Notes under the pieces: model-generated | Databases searched by the model: none | What the model saw: only the letters and a program-made list of their open reading frames with translations | What the model was told of the DNA's origin: nothing | Shown: one piece after another, positions 33,463 through 43,600 of the stretch | Position numbering within the stretch: the stretch's first letter is position 1 | How the letters are laid out: every line of letters starts with the position of its first letter | Translations under genes and position numbers: made by a program | Assembly: GCA_033782935.1 (NCBI GenBank) | Contig: JAWQEG010001391.1 | Span: forward strand, 101,001 to 165,000 | Direction: 5' to 3' | Origin: Petrolisthes cinctipes | Taxonomy: Eukaryota > Arthropoda > Malacostraca > Decapoda > Porcellanidae | DNA: 64,000 bases

Positions 33463-34053
33463 TATATATAATTATAAGGAATATAAATATGTATATCAAA
33501 GACAGAATACCACAATTACTAAACCGAAACAATCCATATTTTACATTTTTTTAAACATGTCTTCAATAACAAGGAATTATGATTTATTAAAGCCTTATTA
33601 TTGTATAAGGTAAGTGTATAATTAATAATAATGTATAAACAATAATAATTATTCGTATTACAATGAAATATATATAATAAACCTAACCTAACCTAACCAT
33701 GTAAAGTTAATAATGTTTTAATAATGTTTAATAATTATTTACTAATAATTTATTTTGATATATATATTATAATTAATTAAATAACATTATTAAATAACAT
33801 TATTAAAATATTATTAACTTTACGTGGTTAGGTTAGGTTTATAATACAATTGTAATACACATTATAATTATTGGTTATACATTATTATTAATTATACACT
33901 TACCTTGTGTAATGATGAAGATTTAATAAATCATAATTCCTTGTTATTGAGGACATGTTATAAAAAAACTGTAAAATATGGATTGTTTCGGCTTTAGTAA
34001 TTGTGGTATTCTATCTTTGATATATATATTAATATTCCTCATAATTATATATC
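33463..34053. repeat. Long imperfect inverted repeat, about 270-bp arms
   Basis: The left arm (about 33463-33737) and right arm (about 33781-34053) are complementary at roughly 80-85 percent by eye. Matching phrases include ACAAGGAATTATGATTTATT and GGTAAGTGTATAATTAATAA. Each arm carries a short telomere-like run, CCTAACCTAACC near 33682 and GGTTAGGTTAGG near 33827. Confidence 0.85.
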
Positions 34054-34318
34054 ATTATATAATGTTATAGAGTTATAAGGTAATCATTTGTTAATAATAT
34101 TAAGCTATAAATTAACTATAACACAGTTCAATACACACAGTAAACATTGGCTATTAATTAACCAATGTATTAATATGTTATAACAGTTATTTATACTTAT
34201 GTTATGTTATTATTATTATCAGCAGATATTAGTAATTACATTACTCAACCTACATAATTATAAATAGACATATATATAAAGTTATAACGAAAAAAATAAT
34301 GTAAACAAACCGTTTTTA
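34054..34318. other. AT-rich spacer
   Basis: No gene. ATTGGCTATTAATTAACCAAT near 34146 is a short palindromic phrase. Confidence 0.4.
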
Positions 34319-34471
34319 GCTGCTTCTCTGGTCAACTCCACTTTGGTGCTGTTGAAAACACAGAGTGAGATTATCACCACCAACACCACAGGTTGGTTGT
34401 GGTTGTCTCACTCTCCATGTAGTCTGTGTTTTCAACAGCACCAAAGTGGATTTGCCCAGAGAAGCAGTTTT
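34319..34471. repeat. Hairpin-forming inverted repeat, about 45-bp arms
   Basis: The left arm (about 34319-34366) has CCACTTTGGTGCTGTTGAAA and the right arm (about 34425-34471) its complement TTTCAACAGCACCAAAGTGG, continuing into CAGAGAAGCAG. The loop is about 58 bp. It could be a foldback element or a structured RNA; no further evidence. Confidence 0.8.
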
Positions 34472-34514
34472 GTATAGCCTATTAGTAAATAATCAATTAT
34501 TTGTAAATAATTTA

Positions 34515-34644
34515 ATACTACCAAAGGTTCTTAAAGAGCCCATTTAATTTTATAATTGGTGTGTTGCCAGCGTTTTATAGCCACGTTTGATAGATTTTGA
34601 CAATACTAACAGAGGTTCTTAGCCCGTTTAATTTGGTAATTGCA
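34515..34644. repeat. Short direct duplication before the CCAAT array
   Basis: AGGTTCTTAAAGAGCCCATTTAATT and AGGTTCTTAGCCCGTTTAATT-type blocks lie about 88 bp apart. The second leads straight into the 26-bp array. Confidence 0.75.
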
Positions 34645-36871
34645 ATCAGAGGCCAGCATTTCATCGGCCAATCAGAGGCCAGCATTTCATTGGCCAATCA
34701 GAGGCCAGCATTTCCTCGGCCAATCAGAGGCCAGCATTTCCTCGGCCAATCAGAGGCCAGCATTTCCTCGGCCAATCAGAGGCCAGCATTTCCTCGGCCA
34801 ATCAGAGGCCAGCATTTCCTCGGCCAATCAGAGGCCAGCATTTCCTCGGCCAATCAGAGGCCAGCATTTCATAAGCCAATCAGAGGCCAGCATTTCCTCG
34901 GCCAATCAGAGGCCAGCATTTCCTCGGCCAATCAGAGGCCAGCATTTCCTCGGCCAATCAGAGGCCAGCATTTCATAAGCCAATCACAGGCCAGCATTTC
35001 ATCGGCCAATCAGAGGCCAGCATTTCATCGGCCAATCAGAGGCCAGCATTTCATCGGCCAATCAGAGGCCAGCATTTCATCGGCCAATCAGCGGCCAGCA
35101 TTTCATTGGCAAATCAGAGGCCAGCATTTCACTGGCCAATCAGAGGCCAGCATTTCATCGGCCAATCAGAGGCTACCATTTCATTGGCCAATCAGAGGCC
35201 AGCATTTCATCGGCCAATCAGAGGCCACCATTTCATCAGCCAATCAGAGGCCAGCATTTCATCGGCCAATCAGAGGCCAGCATTTAATCCATTGGCCAAT
35301 CAGAGGCCAGCATTTCATTGGCCAATCAGAGGCCAGCAATTCCTTGGCCAATCAGAGGCCAGCATTTCATCTACCAATCAGAGACCAGCATTTCATCAGC
35401 CAATCAGGGGCCAGCATATCATCGGCCAATCAGGGGCTCGCATATCATCGGCCAATCAGCGGCCAGCATTTCATCGGCCAATCAGAAGCCAGCATTCCAT
35501 CGGCCAATCAGAAGCCAGCATTTCATCGGCCAATCAGAGGCCAGCATTTCAACAGCCAATCAGAGGACAGCATTTCATAGGCCAATCAGAGGCCAGCATT
35601 TCCTCGGCCAATCAGGGCCAGCATTTCCTCGGCCAATCAGAGACCAGCATTTCCTCGGCCAATCAGAGGCCAGAATTTCATCAGCCAATCAGAGGCAAGC
35701 ATTCATCGGCCAATCAGAGGCCAGCATTTCATCGGCCAATCAGAGGCCAGCATTCCATTGGCTAATCAGAGGCCAACATTCCATCGACCAATCAGAGGCC
35801 AGCATTTCATCGGCCAATCAGAGGCCAGCATTCTATCGGCCAATCAGAGGCCAGCATTTCATTGGCCAATCAGAGGCCAGCATTTCATCGGCAAACCAGA
35901 GGCCAGCATTTCATCGGCCAATCAGAGGCCAGCATTTCATCGACCAATCAGAGGCCAGCATTTCATCAGCCAATCAGTGGCCAGCATTTCATCGGCCAAT
36001 CAGATGCCAGCATCCCATCGGCCAATCAGAGGCCAGCATTCCATCGGCCAATCAGAGACCAACATTCCATTGACCAATCAGAGGCCAGCATTTCATTGGC
36101 CAATCAGAGGCCAGCATTCCATCGGCCAATCAGAGGCCAGCATTTCCTCGGCCAATAAGAGGCCAGCATTTCCTCGGCCAATCAGAGGCCAGCATTTCAA
36201 CGGCCAATCAGAGGCCAGCCTTTCAATGGCCAATCAGAGGCCAGCATTTCATTGGCCAATTAGAGGCCAGCATTTCATCGGCCAATCAGAGGCAAGCATT
36301 TCATCGGCCAATCAGAGGCCAGCATCCCATCGGCCAATCGAAGGCCAGCATTCCATCATCCAATCAGAGACCAACATTCCATCGACCAATCAGAGGCCAG
36401 CATTTCATCGGCCAATCAGAGGCCAGCATTCCATCGGCCAATCAGTGGCCAGCATTTCAACGGCCAATCAGATGCCAGCATTTCATTGACCAATCAGAGA
36501 CCAGCATTTGATTGGCCAATCAGAGGCCAGCATTTCATCGGCCAATCAGAGGCCAGCATTTCATTAGCCAATCAGAGGCCAGCATTTTATCGGCCAATCA
36601 GAGGTCAGCATTTCATCGGCCAATCAGAGGCCAGCATTTCATCGGCCAATCAGAGGCCAGCAATTCTTCGGCCAATCAGAGGCCAGCATTTCTTCGGCCA
36701 ATCAGAGGCCAGCATTTCATCGGCCAATTAGGGGACAGCATTTCATCGGCCAATCAGAGGCCAGCATTTCATCGGCCAATCAGAGGCCAGCATTTCATTG
36801 GCCAATCAGAGGCCAGCATTTCATCAGCCAATCAGAGGCCAGCATTTTATCAGCCAATCAGAGGCCAGCAT
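34645..36871 (+). repeat. 26-bp minisatellite with a CCAAT-box core, about 85 units
   Basis: Each unit contains GGCCAATCAGAGGCC, then AGCATTTCATC or a close variant, with a period of 26 bp. CCAATCAG matches the established consensus of the CCAAT-binding factor NF-Y. The unit lacks stop codons in forward frames and 26 is not a multiple of three, so several overlapping frames of 80-330 codons appear with a 26-residue period; these are probably not genes. The CCAATCAG core is kept in nearly all units. Confidence 0.95.
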
Positions 36872-36907
36872 TATTAATAATTAATTATTAAACATTATAT
36901 ATATATT
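36872..36907. other. AT-rich boundary between two arrays
   Basis: About 36 bp of AT-only sequence separates the CCAAT array from the TTGAGG repeat. Confidence 0.7.
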
Positions 36908-37600
36908 AAGGTTGAGGTTGAGGTAGGAGTAGAGGTTAGGATAGAGGTTGAGGTTGGGGCTGAGGTTGAGATTGGAGTTGAGGTTGAGGTTTGGATTGAG
37001 GTTTGATTTGAGGTTGGAGATGAGGTTGAGGTTTAGGTTGAGGGTGGAATTGAGATTGATGTTGAGGTTGGGGCTGAGGTTTATGTTAGAGTTGAGTTTG
37101 AGGTTTGGATTGAGGTTTGGGTTGAGGTTTGGGCTGAGGTTGAGGTTGAGGTTTGGTTTGAGATTTGGGTTGAGGTTTGGGCTAAGGTTGAGGCTTGGAT
37201 TAAGGTTTGGTTAGAGGTTGGAATTGTGGTTGAGGTTGGGATAGAGGTTGAGGTTGAGGTTTGGGTTGAGGTTGGGATTGAGGTTGAGATTGTAATAAAG
37301 GTTGAGGTAGATGTTGAGATTTGGATTGAGGTTGAGGATTGAGTTGAGGTTGAAGTTTTGGTTAAGGTTGGGATAGAGGTTGAGGTTGATATTGGGGCTG
37401 AGGTAGAGGTTGGAGTTTAGGCTGAGGTTTGGATTGAAGTTTGGGTTGAGGTTAGGGCTGAGGTTGAGGTTGAAGTTAAGGTTAATATTGAGGTTTGGGT
37501 TGAGGTTGGGATTGAGATTGAGGTTGAGATATAGGTTAAGGTTAAGGTCGGGGCTGAGGTTGGAGATGAGGTTGAGGTTGAGGTTTGGATTGAGGTTTGG
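36908..37600 (+). repeat. Irregular TTGAGG hexamer repeat
   Basis: Dense TTGAGG, TTTGGG, TTGGGA and TTAGAG hexamer variants with no fixed order. It grades into TTAGG repeats at about 37600 and looks like a degenerate edge of the telomere-like array. Leu-Arg repeat frames are artefacts. Confidence 0.9.
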
Positions 37601-40600
37601 GTTGAGGTTAGGTTAGGTTAGGTTAGGTTTGAGGTTAGGTTAGGTTAGGTTTGAGGTTAGGTTAGGTTAGGTTTGGTTAGGTTTGAGGTTAGGTTAGGTT
37701 AGGTTAGGTTAGGTTTGAGGTTAGGTTAGGTTAGGTTTGAGGTTAGGTTAGGTTAGGTTTAAAGGTTAGGTTAGGTTAGGTTAGGTTTGAGGTTAGGTTA
37801 GGTTAGGATAGGTTTGAGGTTAGGTTAGGTTAGGTTAGGTTTGAGGTTAGGTTAGGTTAGGTTTGAGGTTAGGTTAGGTTAGGTTTGGTGTGAGGTTAGG
37901 TTAGGTTAGGTTTGAGGTTAGGTTTGGTTAGGTTAGGTTTGAGGTTGGGTAAGGTTAGGTTAGGTTTGAGGTTAGGTTAGGTTAGGTTAGGTTTGAGGTT
38001 AGATTAGGTTAGGTTAGGTTTGAGGTTAGGTTAGGTTAGGGTAGGTTTGAGGTTAGGTTAGGTTTGAGGGTAGGTTAGGTTTGAGGTTAGGTTAGGTTAG
38101 GTTAGGTTTGAGGTTAGGTTAGGTTAGGTTTGAGGTTAGGTTAGGTTAGGTTAGGTTTGAGGTTAGATTAGGTTAGGTTTGAGGTTAGGTTAGGTTAAGT
38201 TAGGTTTGAGGTTAGGTTAGGTTAGGTTAGGTTTGAGGTTAGGTTAGGTTTGAGGTTAGGTTAGGTTAGGTTAGGTTTAAGGTTAGGTTAGGTTAGGTTA
38301 GGTTTGAGGTTAGGTTAGGTTAGGTTTGAGGTTAGGTTAGGTTAGGCTAGGTTTGAAGTTAGGTGAGGTTAGGTTAGGTTAGGTTAGGTTTAAGGTTAGG
38401 TTAGGTTAGGTTTGAGGTTAGGTTAGGTTAGGTTTGAGGTTAGGTTAGGTTAGTTTTCAGGTTAGGTTAGGTTAGGTTAGGTTTGAGGCTAGGTTAGGTT
38501 AGGTTAGGTTTGAGGTTAGATTAGGTTAGGTTTGAGGTTAGGTTAGGTTAGGTTTGAGGTTAGGTTTGGTTAGGTTAGGTTTGAGGTTAGGTTTGGTTTG
38601 GTTAGGTTTGAGGTTAGGTTAGGTTAGGTTAGGTTTAAGGTTAGGTTAGGTTAGGTTAGGTTTGAGGTTAGGTTAGGTTAGGTTTGAGGTTAGGTTAGGT
38701 TAGGTTTGAAGTTAGGTGAGGTTAGGTTAGGTTAGGTTAGGTTTAAGGTAAGGTTAGGTTAGGTTTGAGGTTAGGTTAGGTTAGGTTAAGTTTGAGGTTA
38801 GGTTAGGTTAGGTTAGGTTTGAGGTTAGGTTAGGTTAGGTTTGAGGTTAGGTTAGGTTAGGTTTGAAATTAGGTTAGGTTAGGTTAGGTTTGAGGTTAGG
38901 TTAGGTTTGAGGTTAGGTTAGGTTTGAGGTTAGGTTAGGTTAGGTTAGGTTTAGGGTTAGGTTAGGTTTGGTTAGGTTTGAGGTTAGGTTAGGTTAGGTT
39001 AGGTTTGAGGTTAGGTTAGGTTAGGTTAGGTTTGAGGTTACGTTAGGTTAGGTTAGGTTTAAGGTTAGGTTTGGTTAGGTTAGGTTTGAGGTTAGGTTAG
39101 GTTAGGTTAGGTTTGAGGTTAGGTTAGGTTAGGTTAGGTTTGAGGTTAGGTTAGGTTAGGTTTGAGGTTAGGTTAGGTTAGGTTAGGTTTGAGGTTAGGT
39201 TAGGTTAGGTTAGGTTTGAGGTTAGGTTAGGTTAGGTTTGAGGTTTGAGGTTAGGTTAGGTTAGGTTTGAGGTTAGGTTAGGTTAGGTTAGGTTAGGTTA
39301 GGTTAGGTTTGAGGTTAGGTTAGGTTAGGTTAGGTTTGAGGTTAGGTTAGGTTAGGTTAGGTTTGAGGTTAGGTTAGGTTAGGTTTGAGGTTAAGTTAGG
39401 TTAGGTTTGAGGTTAGGTTAGGTTAGGTTAGGTTTGAGGTTAGGTTAGGTTAGGTTAGGTTTGAGGTTAGGTTAGGTTAGGTTAGGTTTGAGGTTAGGTT
39501 AGGTTAGGTTTGAGGTTTGGTTAGGTTTGGTTAGGTTTGAGGTTAGGTTAGGTTAGGTTAGGTTTGAGGTTAGGTTAGGTTAGGTTTGAGGTTAGGTTAG
39601 GTTAGGTTAGGTTTGAGGTTAGGTTAGGTTAGGTTAGGTTTGAGGCTAGGTTAGGTTAGGTTTGAGGTTAGGTTAGGTTAGGTTTAAGGTTAGGTTAGGT
39701 TTGAGGTTAGGTAAGGATTGGTTTGAGGTTAGGTTAGGTTAGGTTAGGTTTGAGGTTAAGTTAGGTTAGGTTAGGTTTGAGATTAGGTTAGGTTAGGTTA
39801 GGTTTGAGGTTAGGTTAGGTTAGGTTATGTTTAAGGTTAGGTTAGGTTAGGTTAGGTTTGAGGTTAGGTTAGGTTAAGTTAGGTTTAAAGTTAGGTTAGG
39901 TTAGGTTAGGTTTGAGGTTAGGTTAAGTTAGGTTTGGTTTGAGGTTAGGTTAGGTTAGGTTAGATTTGAGGTTAGGTTAGGTTACGTTAGGTTTGAGGTT
40001 AGGTTAGGTTAGGTTTGAGGTTAGGTTAGGTTAGGATAGGTTTGAGGTTAGGTTAGGTTAGGTTAGGTTTGAGGTTAGGTTAGGTTAGGTTTGAAGTTAG
40101 GTTAGGTTAGGCTAGGTTTGAGGTTAGGTTAGGTTTGAGGTTAGGTTAGGTTAGGTTAGGTTTGAGGTTAGGTTAGGTTAGGTTAGGTTTGAGGTTAGGT
40201 TAGGTTAGGTTAGGTTTGAGGTTACGTTAGGTTAGGTTAGGTTTAAGGCTAGGTTTGGTTAGGTTAGGTTTGAGGTTAGGTTAGGTTAGGTTAGGTTTGA
40301 GGTTAGGTTAGGTTAGGTTTGAGGTTAGGTTAGGTTAGGTTTGAGGTTAGGTTAGGTTAGGTTAGGTTTGAGGTTAGGTTAGGTTAGGTTAGGTTTGAGG
40401 TTAGGTTAGGTTAGGTTTGAGGTTAGGTTAGGTTAGGTTTGAGGTTAGGTTAGGTTAGGTTAGGTTTGAGGTTAGGTTTGGTTAGGTTTGAGGTTAGGTT
40501 AGGTTAGGTTAGGTTTGAGGTTAGGTTAGGTTAGGTTAGGTTTGAGGTTAGGTTAGGTTAGGTTAGGTTTGAGGTTAGGTTAGGTTAGGTTAGGTTTGAG

Positions 40601-43600
40601 ATTAAGTTAGGTTAAGTTTGAGGTTAGGTTAGGTTAGGTTAGGTTTGAGGTTAGGTTAGGTTAGGTTAGGTTTGAGGTTAGGTTAGGTTAGGTTAGGCTT
40701 GAGGTTAGGTTAGGTTAGGTTAGGTTTGATGTTAGGTTAGGTTAGGTTAAGTTTGAGGTTAGGTTAGGTTAGGTTGGGTTTGAGGTTAGGTTAGGTTAGG
40801 TTTGAGGTTAGGTTAGGTTAGGTTAGGTTTGAGGTTAGGTTAGGTTAGGTTAGGTTTGAGGTTAGGTTAGGTTAGGTTAGGTTTGAGGTTAGGTTTGGTT
40901 AGGTTTGATGTTAGGTTAGGTTAGGTTTGAGGTTAGGTAAGGATTGGTTTGAGGTTAGGTTAGGTTAGGTTTGAGGTTAGGTTAGGTTAGGTTAGGTTTG
41001 AGATTAGGTTAGGTTAGGTTAGGTTTGAGGTTAGGTTAGGTTAGGTTATGTTTAAGGTTAGGTTAGGTTAGGTTAGGTTTGAGGTTAGGTTCGGTTAAGT
41101 TAGGTTTGTGGTTAGGTTAGGTTAGGTTAGGTTTGAGGTTAGGTTAGGTTAGGTTTGGTTTGAGGTTAGGATAGGTTAGGTTAGATTTGAGGTTAGGTTA
41201 GGTTTGAGGTTATGTTAGGTTAGGTTAGGTTTGAGGCTAGGTTAGGTTAGGTTTGGTTAGGTTTGAGGTTAGGTTAGGTTAGGTTAGGTTTGAGGTTAGG
41301 TTAGGTTACGTTAGGTTTGAGGTTAGGTTAGGTTAGGTTAGGTTTGAGGTTATTTTAGGTTAGGTTAGGTTTGAGGTTAGGTTAGGTTAGGTTAGGTTTG
41401 AGGTTAGGTTAGGTTAGGTTTGAGGTTAGGTTAGGTTAGGTTTGAGGTTAGGTTAGGTTAGGTTAGGTTTGAGGTTAGGTTAGGTTAGGTTTGAGGTTAG
41501 GTTAGGTTAGGTTTGAGGTTAGGTTAGGTTAGGTTTGAGATTAGGTTAGGTTAGGTTAGGTTTGAGGTTAGGTTAGGTTAGGTTAGGTTTGAGGTTAGGT
41601 TAGGTTTGAAATTAGGTTAGGTTAGGTTAGGTTTGAGGTTAGGTTAGGTTTGGTTAGCTATGAGGTTAGGTTAGGTTAGGTTAGGGTTGAGGTTAGGTTA
41701 AGTTAGGTTAGGTTTGAGGTTAGGTTAGGTTAGGTTTGAGGTTAGGTCAGGTTAGGTTAGGTTCGAGGTTAGGTTAGGTTAGGTTAGGTTCGAGGTTAGG
41801 TTAGGTTAGGTTAGGTTCGAGGTTAGGTTAGGTTAGGGTAGGTTCGAGGTTAAGTTAGGTGAGGTTAGGTTAGGTTAGGTTAGGTTAAGGTTAGGTTAGG
41901 TTAGGTTGAGGTTAAGTTAGGTTAGGTTGAGGTTAGGTTAGGTTAGGTTGAGGTTAAGTTAGGTTAGGTTAGGTTCGAGGTTAGGTTAGGTTAGGTTTGA
42001 GGTTAGGTTAGGTTAGGATAGGTTCGAGGTTAGGTTAGGTTAGGTTAGGTTCGAGGTTAGGTTAGGTTAGGTTAGGTTCGAGGTTAGGTTAGGTTAGGTT
42101 AGGTTCGAGGTTAGGTTAGGTGAGGTTAGGTTCGAGGTTAGGTTAGGTTAGGTTAGGTTCGAGGTTAGGTTAGGTTAGGTTAGGTTCGAGGTTAGGTTAG
42201 GTTAGGTTAGGTTCGAGGTTAGGTTAGGTTTGGTTAGGTTCGAGGTTAGGTTAGGTTTGGTTAGGTTTGAGGTTAGGTTAGGTTAGGTTAGGTTCGAGGT
42301 TAGGTTAGGTTAGGTTAGGTTTGAGGTTAGGTTAGGTTAGGTTAGGTTTGAGGTTAGGTTTGGTTAGGTTAGGTTTGAGGTTAGGTTAGGTTAGGTTAGG
42401 TTCGAGGTTAGGTTAGGTTAGGTTAGGTTCGAGGTTAGGTTAGGTTAGGTTAGGTTTGAGATTAGGTTAGGTTAGGTTTGAGGTTAGGTTAGGTTAGGTT
42501 AGGTTTGAGGTTAGGTTAGGTTAGGTTTGAGGTTAGGTTAGGTTAGGTTTAAGGTTAGGTTAGGTTAGGTTTGAGGTTAGGTTAGGTTAGGTTTGAGGTT
42601 AGGTTAGGTTAGGTTTGAGGTTAGGTTAGGTTAGGTTAGGTTTGAGGTTAGGTTTGAGGTTAGGTTAGGTTAGCTTAGGTTCGAGGTTAGGTTAGGTTAG
42701 GTTAGGCTCGAGGTTGGGTTAGGTTAGGTTCGAGGTTAGGTTAGGTTAGGTTAGGTTCGAGGTTAGGTTAGGTTAGGTTTGAGGTTAGGTTAGGTTAGGT
42801 TCGAGGTTAGGTTAGGTTAGGTTAGGTTCGAGGTTAGGTTAGGTTAGGTTTGGTTCGAGGTTAGGTTAGGTTAGGTTAGGTTTGAGGTTAGGTTAGGCTA
42901 GGTTTGGTTTGAGGTTAGGTTAGGTTAGGTTAGGTTCGAGGTTTGGTTAGGTTAGGTTCAAGGTTAGGTTAGGTTAGGTTAGGTTTGAGGTTAGGTTAGG
43001 TTAGGTTTGAGGTTAGGTTAGGTTAGGTTAGGTTTGAGGTTAGGTTAGGTTAGGTTAGGTTTGAGGCTAGGTTAGGTTAGGTTAGGTTTGAGGTTAGGTT
43101 AGGTTTGAAGTTAGGTTAGGTTAGGTTAGGTTTGAGGTTAGGTTAGGTTAGGTTAGGTTTGAGGTTAGGTTAGGTTAGGTTAGGTTTGAGGTTAGGTTAG
43201 GTTAAGTGTAACGTTAGGTTAGGTTAGGTTAGGTTTGAGGTTAGGTTAGGTTAGGTTAGGTTTGAGGTTAGGTTAGGCTAGGTTAGGTTTGAGGTTAGGT
43301 TAGGTTTGAGGTTAGGTTAGGCTAGGTTAGGTTCAAGGTTAGGTTAGGTTAGGTTAGGTTCGAGGTTAGGTTAGGTTAGGTTAGGTTCGAGGTTAGGTTA
43401 GGTTAGGTTCGAGGTTAGGTTAGGTTAGGTTAGGTTCGAGGTTAGGTTAGGTAAGGTTAGGCTCGAGGTTAGGTTAGGTTAGGTTAGGTTCGAGGTTAGG
43501 TTAGGTTAGGTTAGGTTCGAGGTTAGGTTAGGTTAGGTTAGGTTTGAGGTTAGGTTAGGTTAGGTTAGGTTTGAGGTTAGGTTAGGTTAGGTTTGAGGTT

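Noticed and set aside
34645..36871. CRISPR-like array (regular short repeats)
   Set aside because: The whole unit repeats with no unique spacers, the setting is eukaryotic and there are no cas genes. The same applies to the 30-, 36- and 56-bp arrays.
34597..36877. Long overlapping open frames with a 26-residue period (up to 327 codons)
   Set aside because: The 26-bp unit has no stop codon in forward frames and its length is not a multiple of three, so every frame stays open with the same peptide set. No start context, domain or signal supports a protein.
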